Source: Beijerinckiaceae bacterium (lineage in GTDB: Bacteria; Pseudomonadota; Alphaproteobacteria; Rhizobiales; Beijerinckiaceae). Taken from it: a stretch of DNA of 64,000 bases. The stretch is taken from NCBI GenBank assembly GCA_019753285.1, contig JAIELD010000020.1:62001-126000 (forward strand). Direction: 5' to 3'. Below are positions 51,660-60,391 of the stretch, in pieces. Under the pieces are notes generated by a model. The model saw only the letters and a list, made by a program, of their open reading frames with translations, was not told where the DNA came from and did not search any database. Each line of letters opens with the position of its first letter. The first letter of the stretch is position 1. A program made the translations under genes and the position numbers.

Positions 51660-53747
51660 TCAGGACGGGCGCGGGCGGCGTCCGCCAGCGGGCTTGCCGC
51701 CAGGTCTGCCTCCGCCCGGCTTGTTGCCTGCCGCCCTGCCACCAGGTTTGCCTCCGAAAGGTCGGCCAGCGGGCGGTCTATCGCTTGAGCCTGCCCGGCC
51801 GCCAGCGGGCTTGCCGCTGGTGCTGCGGCCTGCGTAGGATTTGCTGTCGGACCGGCTTTCGCCGTCCGGCCTCCCCCGGCCGCCGGCAAACTCTTTCTTG
51901 CCTGCAAAATCTTTCTTGCCTGCAAAATCTTTCTTGCCTGCAAAGTCCTTCTTGCCTGCAAAGTCCTTCTTGCCTGCAAAGTCCTTCTTGCCGGCAAGCC
52001 CGCGCCTGCCCTCTGGGCTGAAGCTCCGCTTGGGCCGCTCGCCGCCGGCCTCGTCGCGATCGGGCTTCCTGTCGCGATAGGGTGCACCGTCCTCCCGCCG
52101 GACGCTGACGCGGGACGGGCCGATGTCGCTGTCGACCGTCATGCCGCGCCGCCACAGGACCTTGCCGTCGCCCATCTGCTCCTCGGTCGGCGGCTTGGCC
52201 TTGATGCGCTCGACCTCGACGGTCCTGCCCCGCCGTGTCGAGAAGCTGTCGCGCTTTACCTCGAAGCCCTTGATCTCGCCGCGGACGATCTGCGCCCGCT
52301 TTTCCGAGGGCTTTCTCGGGTCATAGCGCTTGCGCGGCCGCAATTGCTGCTGTTCTTCGTTTTCTGCATGCTCGAAGCGCGGTGCTTCGAAGTCGACTTC
52401 GGCCTCCTCCGCGAGGCGCGTGCCGAGCTGCTCCTGCAAGGTGCGGGATTTGACCTCCTCGGCGGCCCCCTCGGCAAGATCGCCAAGCTGGAACGGACCG
52501 AAGGAGATGCGGATGAGCCGCGTCACCATGAGGCCGTAATGCTCCAGAACGCGCTTCACCTCGCGGTTCTTGCCTTCGGTGAGATCGAGCGTCAGCCAGG
52601 AGTTGGCCCCCTTGGAGCGGTCGAGCGACGCGATGATCGGCTCGTAATGCACGCCTTCGACCGTGACGCCGAGGCGCAATTCCTCGAACATGTTGGGATC
52701 GACCTTGCCGTTGATTCGCACGCGGTAGCGCCGCAGCCAGCCGGTCGTCGGGTGAGCGAGCACGCGCGCGAGCCCGCCATCATTGGTGAGCAGCAGCAGG
52801 CCTTCGGTATTGATGTCGAGCCGCCCCACCGAGACGACGCGCGGCAACCCCTCCGGCAGATTGTCGAACACGGTCGGTCGGCCTTCAGGATCGCTCTCCG
52901 TCGTCACCAGCCCGGCCGGCTTGTGGAACAGCCAGAGGCGCGTCTGCTCGCGCGCCGGGAGCGCCTTGCCGTCGACGGTGATCGTGTCGGCGGGCGACAC
53001 ATCGAGCGCCGGGCTGTCGATGACCCGGCCATTCACTGTGACGCGGCCATCGAGGATCCAGGCTTCCGCGTCGCGCCGCGAGCAGAGCCCGGCGCGCGCC
53101 ATCACCTTGGCGATGCGGTCCATGCCCTTGGCGCCGCTCTTGCCAGCATCGCGGTCCATGGCCGGTGCGTCGCTGTCGCGGTAGACGTATTTGCGCGCTG
53201 ACTCGTCGCGCCGCGGGGCCGGGCGCTCCTCGCGTTCCACCTCCGGCTTGCCGCCGCGCTTGAAGCGCGGCTTGTCCGTCGCAGGCTTGCTTTTGAGATC
53301 GGGCCGCAGCACGACGTCCGCCCGGCGGTTATCCTTGCGCGGCCGGGCGCTCTCGAAGCCGCGTGGTCCCTCCATGCGGGCAAAATCGGATGCGTCCTCG
53401 CGCGATCGACGCGGCGGGCCGCTTCGCTCAGCCGCGCCGGCGCGCCCTGCTTGCGGCTCCCGCGCTTTCAAAGGACCGGCCGGGCGCTTGCCGAAGCCGG
53501 GCTTTCCGCCGGTTGCGTCCTGTCGCCCGCTGGTCAAGCCGGCCTCGGTCGTCCGCCCGGAATAGCTCGTGCGTTGCGCGAACACCTCGGCCCCGCTTTC
53601 ATCGAAGATACGGGCCTTCGTCTTTGGCGGCGCGTCTGCTCTCTCCGACCATGCTCGCCTTTCGGGGGTCTCGCTCATGCGCGCCTTGTCACCGAAGCGT
53701 CCTCGGCCGGTCGAGCCTGGACGTCCCTTGTCGTTTTTGTCTGCCAT
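51660..53747 (-). CDS. Ribosomal large-subunit-type pseudouridine synthase (RluB/RluE family) with long disordered tails
   Basis: A 695-aa protein with a conserved core at about residues 205-450: an S4 RNA-binding domain (RIAKVMARAGLCSRRDAEAWI), then the RsuA/RluB catalytic domain with VVSVGRLDINTEGLLLLTNDG holding the catalytic Asp. The N-terminal 200 residues are charged and low in complexity. The C-terminal 240 residues include a run of DFAGKK hexapeptides (from an 18-bp DNA repeat) and a Gly/Pro/Lys/Arg-rich end (GGKPGGRAAGNKPGG). The tails are presumably disordered and RNA-binding. RluB-type enzymes are usually 250-400 aa without tails, although long ones occur in this order. Confidence 0.92.
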   Translation of the reverse strand: MADKNDKGRPGSTGRGRFGDKARMSETPERRAWSERADAPPKTKARIFDESGAEVFAQRTSYSGRTTEAGLTSGRQDATGGKPGFGKRPAGPLKAREPQAGRAGAAERSGPPRRSREDASDFARMEGPRGFESARPRKDNRRADVVLRPDLKSKPATDKPRFKRGGKPEVEREERPAPRRDESARKYVYRDSDAPAMDRDAGKSGAKGMDRIAKVMARAGLCSRRDAEAWILDGRVTVNGRVIDSPALDVSPADTITVDGKALPAREQTRLWLFHKPAGLVTTESDPEGRPTVFDNLPEGLPRVVSVGRLDINTEGLLLLTNDGGLARVLAHPTTGWLRRYRVRINGKVDPNMFEELRLGVTVEGVHYEPIIASLDRSKGANSWLTLDLTEGKNREVKRVLEHYGLMVTRLIRISFGPFQLGDLAEGAAEEVKSRTLQEQLGTRLAEEAEVDFEAPRFEHAENEEQQQLRPRKRYDPRKPSEKRAQIVRGEIKGFEVKRDSFSTRRGRTVEVERIKAKPPTEEQMGDGKVLWRRGMTVDSDIGPSRVSVRREDGAPYRDRKPDRDEAGGERPKRSFSPEGRRGLAGKKDFAGKKDFAGKKDFAGKKDFAGKKDFAGKKEFAGGRGRPDGESRSDSKSYAGRSTSGKPAGGRAGSSDRPPAGRPFGGKPGGRAAGNKPGGGRPGGKPAGGRRPRPS
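51895..51984. repeat. 18-bp tandem repeat in the pseudouridine synthase gene
   Basis: Five exact or near-exact units of 18 bp (TTCTTGCCTGCAAAATCT twice, then TTCTTGCCTGCAAAGTCC three times), followed by a diverged sixth. On the gene strand each encodes one KDFAGK step. The identity of the units points to recent expansion or contraction without frame change. Confidence 0.92.
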
Positions 53748-53889
53748 GAATGGTATCGCCGGGCGGCTGAAGCCAGCCCTATCCTCTGATCCGAACGCCG
53801 CCCGGCCGGTGAGCGCGGCATGATGCGCCTCTGGAGCGGGCTAAAATTATGCTCTATCAGAGAGGGTCGGTCGATGCGAGGGAAAAGCC

Positions 53890-54372
53890 TTGGCCTCGCC
53901 GGCGGAGGGATCGGCGATCGACGCGCTCAGTCCAGTTTCGTTCCTTGACGCGGCCTTCGAGGAGGCCCGCAGCGCCGCCGCGCGCGGCGAGACGCCGGTC
54001 GGCGCGATCCTCGTCAAGGAAGGTCGCATCATTGCTGCCGCCGGCAACAGGACGCGCGAACTTCATGATCCGAGCGCCCATGCAGAGGCGCTGGTGATCC
54101 GCGCCGCCTGCGCCGAGCTTCGCTCCGAACGCCTGCCGGGCTGCGATCTCTACGTGACGCTGGAGCCCTGCACGATGTGCGCGGCTATGATTTCCTTCGC
54201 ACGCATCCGCAGGCTCTATTTTTCGGCCTTCGACTTGAAAGGCGGAGCCGTCGAGAACGGCGTCCGCTTCTTTGCCGCTCCGACCTGCCATCATGCGCCG
54301 GAGGCCTATGGAGGCATTCGTGAGCGCGAGGCTGCCGACCTGCTCGGCCGGTTCTTCGAAGCGCGGCGCTAG
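53890..54372 (+). CDS. tadA: tRNA-specific adenosine deaminase TadA
   Basis: Deaminates A34 to inosine in tRNA-Arg(ACG). The 160-aa protein has the zinc site H64-A-E66 (SAHAEALVI) and PCTMC (C94, C97), and the family block TPVGAILVKEG. The start is a TTG at 53890 with GAGGGAAAA about 3-11 bp upstream; no ATG exists in this frame before the conserved part. It is divergent from the pseudouridine synthase gene. Confidence 0.93.
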   Translation: MASPAEGSAIDALSPVSFLDAAFEEARSAAARGETPVGAILVKEGRIIAAAGNRTRELHDPSAHAEALVIRAACAELRSERLPGCDLYVTLEPCTMCAAMISFARIRRLYFSAFDLKGGAVENGVRFFAAPTCHHAPEAYGGIREREAADLLGRFFEARR

Positions 54373-54446
54373 CTGTTCCGCTGAAAGAAGGACTGCGGGC
54401 AACGCCGTTTTATGCCAAGCTGCCGCCAAACGAACGAGAGGGAGAC

Positions 54447-55610
54447 ATGACGCCCGTGCAATTCGAGCTGACAGACGACCAGCGCTCCATCCAGGACATG
54501 GCGCTCGATTTCGCCAAGGAGAAGCTTGCGCCATTCGCGGTCGAATGGGACGAGACCGAGCATTTTCCGGTCGATGTGATGCGCGAGGCGGCCGCCCTCG
54601 GCATGGCCGCCATCTATGTGCGCGCGGAGAGCGGCGGCACGGGGCTCAGCCGGCTCGATGCGGCGCTGATCTTCGAGGCGCTGTCCTATGGCTGCCCCAC
54701 CATCTCGGCCTACATCTCGATCCACAACATGTGCGGCTGGATGATCGACAGGTTCGGCAACGACGAGCAGCGCGCGCGCTTTCTGCCGGGCCTCATCACG
54801 ATGGACACGCTCTCGAGCTATTGTCTCACCGAGCCGGGCTCCGGCTCGGACGCCGCCGCCTTGAAGACCCGCGCGGTGAGGGACGGCGACCATTACGTGC
54901 TGAACGGCACCAAGCAGTTCATCTCCGGCGCGGGCGCGACCGACCTTTACGTTACCATGGTGCGCACGGGCGGTGAGGGGCCGGGCGGCGTTTCGGCCAT
55001 CGTGGTTCCGAAAGACACCAAGGGGCTGTCATTCGGCAAGGTCGAGAAGAAGATGGGCTGGAACGCGCAGCCGACGCGCAGCGTGATCTTCGAGGATGCG
55101 CGAGTGCCGGTCGCAAACCGCCTCGGCGAGGAGGGCGAAGGCTTCAAGATCGCCATGTCCGGCCTCGACGGCGGCAGGCTCAATATCGGCGCCTGCTCGC
55201 TTGGCGGCGCGCAGTCGGCGGTCGACCGATCGACACTCTACATGGCGGAGCGCAAAGCCTTCGGCAAGTCGCTCGACCAGTTCCAGGCGCTGCAGTTCAA
55301 GCTCGCGGACATGGCGACCGAGCTCGAGGCCGCCCGCGTCTTCCTGTATTCCGCGGCCTCTGCCTACGACCGCCAGGATCCGAAGACGACCCAGCGCTGC
55401 GCCATGGCCAAGCGCTTCGTCACCGATACCGGTTTCAAGGTGGCAAACGAGGCGCTGCAACTCTTCGGCGGCTATGGCTATCTCGCCGATTACGGCATCG
55501 AGAAGATCGTGCGCGATCTCCGCGTCCATCAAATCCTCGAAGGCACCAACGAGATCATGCGGGTCATCGTCGCGCGCGGCATGCTTGCGAAAGGCAGCAA
55601 CCGCCTTTGA
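54447..55610 (+). CDS. Acyl-CoA dehydrogenase (isobutyryl-CoA dehydrogenase-like)
   Basis: A 387-aa FAD enzyme of the ACAD family, introducing a double bond into an acyl-CoA and passing electrons to ETF. Conserved: SSYCLTEPGSGSDAAALKT, FISGAGATDLYVTMVRTG, RKAFGKSLDQFQALQFKLADM, and QLFGGYGYLADYGIEKIVRDLRVHQILEGTNEIMR with the catalytic Glu in LEGTNE. The short-branched profile and N-terminus FELTDDQRSIQDMALDFA suggest the ACAD8 type of valine breakdown, but no other valine genes are adjacent. AGAGGGAGAC lies before the ATG. Confidence 0.9.
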   Translation: MTPVQFELTDDQRSIQDMALDFAKEKLAPFAVEWDETEHFPVDVMREAAALGMAAIYVRAESGGTGLSRLDAALIFEALSYGCPTISAYISIHNMCGWMIDRFGNDEQRARFLPGLITMDTLSSYCLTEPGSGSDAAALKTRAVRDGDHYVLNGTKQFISGAGATDLYVTMVRTGGEGPGGVSAIVVPKDTKGLSFGKVEKKMGWNAQPTRSVIFEDARVPVANRLGEEGEGFKIAMSGLDGGRLNIGACSLGGAQSAVDRSTLYMAERKAFGKSLDQFQALQFKLADMATELEAARVFLYSAASAYDRQDPKTTQRCAMAKRFVTDTGFKVANEALQLFGGYGYLADYGIEKIVRDLRVHQILEGTNEIMRVIVARGMLAKGSNRL

Positions 55611-55732
55611 CCGAAGGCTTCAGGAGAAGAACATCGGCATTCGCGCGGTCCGATTAGCAGATTGTAAAGCCGCGCTTGCTACTCGTCGCCTATGAGTTGC
55701 GTGCATGTTGCGCGCGATCGGGACGTGCGTTC

Positions 55733-57811
55733 ATGTGCATCATCTGCAAATTGTCCGGCCGCGATGCGACACGATGCGATGAACCCCTGCCGGATGCCCC
55801 CTCTTCTGCTTCGGACAGATTCTGGACGCCTTCCGCCGATGCGCTCTCGTTCGATGCCGCATCGATGCAAGCCTTCGGTGCAAGCCTGCCATCGGGCTCC
55901 GAGGCGGAAATCGCCTTCATATCGGGCGTCACCTCGTCCGCGACGGTCGCGGCGACCAGCTTCCAGAGCTGGAGCTTCGGCTCCTCGCCCGCGACCTACC
56001 TAAACCGGTCCAGCAGCTTCAAATGGGGCAGCCCCTCCCTGTCGACGTCGGGAACGCCGGGCGGGACCGTAACCTACGCCTTCGACCCGACATCCGCCTG
56101 GACGCCGACCGAGCAGGCTGCGCTTACCTCCGGCCTCGCGCTCTGGTCCGCCGAAGCCAATATCTCGTTTTCGCTCACGGCATCGGTGTCGACCGCCAAC
56201 TTCACGTTCCGCCGCGGCACCGACAAATCGGCCTATGAATCGAACGCCGTGACGCAAGGCACGATCGGCTCCTCGACTGACGGTTCGCCGACCGCGACGG
56301 GTTCCTTCATCTCAATCGACACGAGCCAGTACGGCTTCGGTCCGCTTGGCTCCTTCGCGACCGCCGGGGGCTATACCTACAACACGCTCGTCCATGAGAT
56401 CGGTCATCTGATCGGCCTCGGCCATGCCGGCGCGTATAACGGCAACGTGGTCTCGAGCACGCAGCAGTTCAGCGCCTATGACAGCAGGCTCTGGACCATC
56501 ATGTCCTATATCGATCCGTCCGATCGCACGGCAAAATATTACGGCAGCTATCCGGTCACCGGCACCAATTGGGGCGGCTACTACGGTACCACGCCGATGA
56601 TGCTGGATATTCTGGCCGCCCAACGCCTCTACGGCCGGGCGACATCCGGTCCGCTCGCCTCAGGCGGGCAGATCTTCGGGTTCAACTCCAACATCGGCGG
56701 CAGCGTCGGTCAGTATTTCAATTTCACCGTCAATTCGCATCCTGTCGTCACCTTGTGGGATGGCGGGGTCAACAACACTCTGAATCTTTCGGGCTTCAGT
56801 GCGAACGCGACGATCAACCTCAATCCAGGGACGTTCTCGAGCGCCGGCGGTCTCGTCAACAATATCGGCATCTCTGGAGATACGACCATCGAGACGGCGA
56901 TCAGCGGCAGCGGCAGCGACACGATCATCGGGAGTGCGGCGAACAATGTCCTTGATGGAGGGCTCGGGAACGACACCCTCACCGGAGACGCGGGAGCGGA
57001 CACCTTCGTCTACAAGACGGGGTACGGCCTCGACACGATCACCGATTTCAATGCGGCGGAAGGCGACCGCATCGACCTAAGCGGCTATTCGGGCATCGCG
57101 TCCTTTGCAAGCCTCGCCCAGCGGATCGCGCAAAGCGGTGCGAACACGCTCATCAGCTTCGCGACCGGTGCGACGCTGACGCTGCGCAATGTCAGCGCCA
57201 CGAGCATCAGCGCATCGTCGTTCGTCGGCCTTGTGAGCAGCGGCAGCCAGCTCGTCTATCGATTTTACAACACGCAGTCATTGGACCATTTCTACACCAG
57301 CAACGCCGACGAAGCGGCCGGACTTCGAAAGAACGGCGGCGCTTATGTCTATGAAGGGACGCCATGGGCGACACCCGATAAGGCGTCCAATACGATCGAC
57401 GTTTATCGCTTCTACGACGTTGTCAGCAATACGCACTTCTTCACGACCAATGCGCTTGAGCGCGATGATATTCTGGCTCGGATTCCCACCTATCACTATG
57501 AGGGCGTCGGCTTCGAGGCCTATGCGGACAGCAGTGCCCCTTCGAGCCTGACGCTGGAGCGTTTCTATAACAAGCAAACCGGCATTCATCATTTTTCCGC
57601 CTCAGCCACCGAGACGCTCGGCATTCGCGCCGGATCCGCAGGCCCTGGCTGGGTCGATGAGGGGCCGGGGTTCATCGTCGCTGCGTCGACGTCGGCATCA
57701 GCCGAACCGCTTGCTGATCCATTGGCCGCCGCCTCCTTCGCGTCACCCTCGTTGCCGAGCGCCGACCTTTCGGCGGCGTATGCGAGCCTGACGGTCGACA
57801 TGCGCGGTTGA
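55733..57811 (+). CDS. Secreted M10 metalloprotease with RTX and C-terminal DUF5648 repeats
   Basis: A 692-aa protein. The zinc motif HEIGHLIGLGH (H221, E222, H225, H231) and Met-turn M257 (WTIMSY) define a metzincin, matched by the serralysin-like domain FKWGSPSLSTSGTPGGTVTYAF. An RTX block near residues 400-450 has a few nonapeptides (GGLGNDTLTG, DAGADTFVY). Then three copies of a DUF5648-like repeat (YRFYNTQSLDHFYTSN, YRFYDVVSNTHFFTTN, ERFYNKQTGIHHFSAS) extend to about 650. It has no Sec signal peptide and begins MCIICKLSG, suggesting type I secretion; no T1SS genes are in the window. Start chosen at the ATG. Confidence 0.88.
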   Translation: MCIICKLSGRDATRCDEPLPDAPSSASDRFWTPSADALSFDAASMQAFGASLPSGSEAEIAFISGVTSSATVAATSFQSWSFGSSPATYLNRSSSFKWGSPSLSTSGTPGGTVTYAFDPTSAWTPTEQAALTSGLALWSAEANISFSLTASVSTANFTFRRGTDKSAYESNAVTQGTIGSSTDGSPTATGSFISIDTSQYGFGPLGSFATAGGYTYNTLVHEIGHLIGLGHAGAYNGNVVSSTQQFSAYDSRLWTIMSYIDPSDRTAKYYGSYPVTGTNWGGYYGTTPMMLDILAAQRLYGRATSGPLASGGQIFGFNSNIGGSVGQYFNFTVNSHPVVTLWDGGVNNTLNLSGFSANATINLNPGTFSSAGGLVNNIGISGDTTIETAISGSGSDTIIGSAANNVLDGGLGNDTLTGDAGADTFVYKTGYGLDTITDFNAAEGDRIDLSGYSGIASFASLAQRIAQSGANTLISFATGATLTLRNVSATSISASSFVGLVSSGSQLVYRFYNTQSLDHFYTSNADEAAGLRKNGGAYVYEGTPWATPDKASNTIDVYRFYDVVSNTHFFTTNALERDDILARIPTYHYEGVGFEAYADSSAPSSLTLERFYNKQTGIHHFSASATETLGIRAGSAGPGWVDEGPGFIVAASTSASAEPLADPLAAASFASPSLPSADLSAAYASLTVDMRG

Positions 57812-57835
57812 GGCAGTCCCGCGCCGCAATTTTTT
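57802..57835 (+). terminator. Weak terminator at the end of the protease gene
   Basis: GCGCGG (57802-57807) pairs with CCGCGC (57819-57824) around an 11-base loop, and a run of six T follows at 57830-57835 after a five-base CGCAA spacer. The stem starts in the last codons of the protease gene. Moderate stem and displaced T run make it a likely but weak terminator. Confidence 0.45.
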
Positions 57836-57958
57836 GAGAGCCGCCCGTTTTGGATGGAACCCGTGGCGATCCACCTCTAAATTTTAGTGCTCCGGCGATT
57901 TGCCTGTTGCCTCGGCTTTCCAACTTGCTCAAGGTTTGGCCATCAAGGCGGGGGCACG

Positions 57959-59293
57959 GTGGTGGAAGAGCCAGCTAAAACGTTCGGCAAGATCGAGGGC
58001 GGCGGATTGTTGAAGCTCGACCCGCATCCGCTGCGGGGCGCGGTGCTGGCGGAGGTGCATGCAAGGCCGTTCAAACCGATCGCCACGCCGGCCCGCATGC
58101 TGCACTTCGCCTTCCTCACCGATCATGCCCAGGCGGCCGAAGCGCGGCTTGCGCTGGTCAAGTTCTGCAACGAGCGCGGCGTCGACTGCCCGCGCGAAAA
58201 TGCCAAGCATTTCAGCGTGACGCTGGCGGACGCCGCGCTGCGCTTCGAGCAGCACAGTGAATTCACGACCTATACCTGGGAAGTGCCCTCGCGCACCGAG
58301 ACGCCGTTCGATCCGCCTGCGGCGACCCTCGCCACCTGCATGGCCGCGCTGCCGCAGCCGGGCCCTCACCTCGTCTCGACCGACATCCACCTTCTGCCCG
58401 AGCAGGAGGGGTTCGATCTGGCGTCGATCTTCGACACGGCAAGCCTCGCCGCCTCCGCTGTGGATAGTGGCCGCGCGGTCGCTGCCACCGATTTCAAGCC
58501 GGGTTCTGACGGCTTCGTCCGCATGCTCGTCTTCGATCACAATCTGACGCCGCCATCCGCCGGCGCGCTGATCCAGCGCCTTCTCGAAATCGAGACCTAC
58601 CGCATGCTGGCGCTGATGGGGCTGCCTGAGACGCAGGCGCATGCGCCGTCCGTGCGCAAGGTCGAGGATTCGCTGACGCGCGTGGCGCGCGCCATGACGG
58701 AGACCAAGGGCCTCGCCGCCGACCACAAGCTGCTCGACGAGTTGACGAGCCTTGCCGCCGAACTCGAAGCCGGGGCGGCTGCCTCGGCCTATCGCTTCGG
58801 TGCGACGCGCGCCTATGACAACATCGTCAAGCAGCGCCTCGACACGATCGGGGAAATGCCGTTTTCGGGCCTGCCGTCAATCGCCCAGTTCCTCAACCGC
58901 CGGATGGCTCCTGCGATGCGGACCTGCCTCACGCTCGAGGAGCGCCAGGCCAATCTGTCGCAGAAGCTCGCCCGCGCCGCCAATCTCCTGCGCACCCGGG
59001 TCGATGTCGAGATCGAGCAGCAGAACCGCGACCTGCTGCGCTCGATGAACGAGCGTACGCGGCTGCAGTTGCGGCTCCAGCAGACCGTGGAGGGGCTGTC
59101 AGTTGCCGCCGTGAGCTATTACATCGTCGGGCTCATCGCCTATCTGTTCAAGGGCGCGAAGGATGCCGGCTACATCCAGATCGAACCCGGCGTGACGACA
59201 GCCCTCTCGGTTCCGGTCGTGCTGTTCTTCATGTGGCTGATCATCCGTCGGATCAGGCGGGCGCACTCCCCGGACGCACCTGCCGCCAACTGA
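57959..59293 (+). CDS. DUF3422 family membrane-anchored protein
   Basis: A 444-aa protein of the DUF3422 family (COG4949-type predicted membrane-anchored protein). It has HPLRGAVLAEVHARPFKPI and IFDTASLAASAVDSGRAVAATDF in the soluble part, coiled-coil helices (QNRDLLRSMNERTRLQLRLQQTVEGLSVAAVSYYI) and two membrane segments near the C-terminus (AVSYYIVGLIAYLF; VPVVLFFMWLIIRRI). Function unknown; architecture recalls CorA-like anchoring. Start taken as GTG at 57959 with GGCGGGGG upstream; an adjacent GTG is equally possible. A start at 57887 would add unconserved text. Confidence 0.87.
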   Translation: MVEEPAKTFGKIEGGGLLKLDPHPLRGAVLAEVHARPFKPIATPARMLHFAFLTDHAQAAEARLALVKFCNERGVDCPRENAKHFSVTLADAALRFEQHSEFTTYTWEVPSRTETPFDPPAATLATCMAALPQPGPHLVSTDIHLLPEQEGFDLASIFDTASLAASAVDSGRAVAATDFKPGSDGFVRMLVFDHNLTPPSAGALIQRLLEIETYRMLALMGLPETQAHAPSVRKVEDSLTRVARAMTETKGLAADHKLLDELTSLAAELEAGAAASAYRFGATRAYDNIVKQRLDTIGEMPFSGLPSIAQFLNRRMAPAMRTCLTLEERQANLSQKLARAANLLRTRVDVEIEQQNRDLLRSMNERTRLQLRLQQTVEGLSVAAVSYYIVGLIAYLFKGAKDAGYIQIEPGVTTALSVPVVLFFMWLIIRRIRRAHSPDAPAAN

Positions 59294-59298
59294 CGTCG

Positions 59299-60255
59299 TC
59301 ACGCCTCGACCTTTAGCTTTTCCGGCGCGAGATCGAGCCCCTGGTCCCAGTAGGGCACCGGGCCGAAGCGCTCGGCGAGAAGGTCGATGAACACCCTGAC
59401 CTTGTGGGCAAGGTGCCGCCGCGAGGGATAGACCGCGTGAACGGCAACTCGTTTCGAGGCCGAATAGGCGGGCAGCACCAGCTTCAGCCGACCGGCCTTG
59501 ATCTCCGGCCCGACATCCCAGGTCGAGCGCAACGCAATGCCGAGGCCCGCGAGGACCGCTTCGCGGATGACCTCGCTCGAATTGGTGCGGATCACGCTGT
59601 CGACCTTGATCGTCTCCACGCCGTGCGGCCCGTCGAGCCGCCACTGGTCGGCATTGTGGACGAGCAGCCTGTGCCGCTGCAGATCCGCGATCGTTCGCGG
59701 CTCGCCATGCTCACGAAGGTAATCGGCGGCGGCGCAGAGCACGCGGTTGTTGGGTGCAAGACGCTTGGCGACAAGGCTCGTATCGGCGAGATCCGCGATG
59801 CGGATTGCCACGTCGAACCCTTCGCCCACGATATCGACGAACCCGTCCGACAAAGAAAGATCGACGATGATCTCGGGATACATCTTCAGAAAATCAACCA
59901 GATGCGGGGCGATGTGCAGACGCCCGAAGGTCGTCGGCGCGCTGATGCGCAGAAGTCCGCGGGCGACCGCCGCGCGGCGCGATACCCAGGCCTCGGCTTC
60001 GTCGACGCTGGCCAGAATGGCGACGACGCGCTCATAGAAGCCCTTGCCTGCCTCGGTCAGCGCGATCTGTCGCGTGGTTCGATGCAGAAGGCGCGTCCCG
60101 AGCCGCTGTTCGAGCTTCTTGATTTTCTTTGACACGACCGGCGGCGAGATCTGCAACTCGCGCGCGGCGGCCGACATCGAGCCCGATGTGACGACATGGG
60201 CGAAAATCTCGAGTTCTGTCAGGCGGTCCACGGGCGTGAAATGTCCAGACGGCAA
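59299..60255 (-). CDS. LysR-family regulator (CrgA-like), divergent from glcDEF
   Basis: A 318-aa LysR-type regulator with N-terminal helix-turn-helix (LEIFAHVVTSGSMSAAARELQISPPVVSKKIKKLE). The effector domain SRRAAVARGLLRISAPTTFGRLHIAPHL is typical of the CrgA/PBP2-type group. It is divergent from glcDEF with 136 bp between start codons, so it may control glycolate oxidation, but the same gap also contains the TGGT-N11-ACCA site that matches the GntR regulator's site upstream of lldD. It is convergent with DUF3422. Confidence 0.92.
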   Translation of the reverse strand: MPSGHFTPVDRLTELEIFAHVVTSGSMSAAARELQISPPVVSKKIKKLEQRLGTRLLHRTTRQIALTEAGKGFYERVVAILASVDEAEAWVSRRAAVARGLLRISAPTTFGRLHIAPHLVDFLKMYPEIIVDLSLSDGFVDIVGEGFDVAIRIADLADTSLVAKRLAPNNRVLCAAADYLREHGEPRTIADLQRHRLLVHNADQWRLDGPHGVETIKVDSVIRTNSSEVIREAVLAGLGIALRSTWDVGPEIKAGRLKLVLPAYSASKRVAVHAVYPSRRHLAHKVRVFIDLLAERFGPVPYWDQGLDLAPEKLKVEA

Positions 60256-60330
60256 GAATCGACCGTCACTGTTGCTAGAAGAGAAAGTAATTTATGTCGA
60301 GACGAGGGGGCTGTACCAGAGCGCCCGTTG

Positions 60331-60349
60331 TGGTAAAAAATATTGACCA
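60331..60349. promoter_or_regulatory. Candidate GntR operator upstream of glcD
   Basis: TGGT and ACCA arms flank an 11-bp spacer, AAAAAATATTG. It lies 42 bp before glcD and 75 bp before the divergent LysR gene start. Arms, spacing and A/T-rich spacer match the site upstream of lldD (24179-24197). T(G/T)GGT...ACCA is a FadR-subfamily GntR pattern, not a LysR one. Confidence 0.55.
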
Positions 60350-60391
60350 ACGGCGCGCCCGCGCCATCACTGCCGCGCAAGAGGCTGCCCG

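Noticed and set aside
51895-51984. Possible CRISPR array
   Set aside because: The units are contiguous 18-mers without spacers and lie in frame inside a coding sequence. The arrays at 18606 and 22013 likewise have no spacers.
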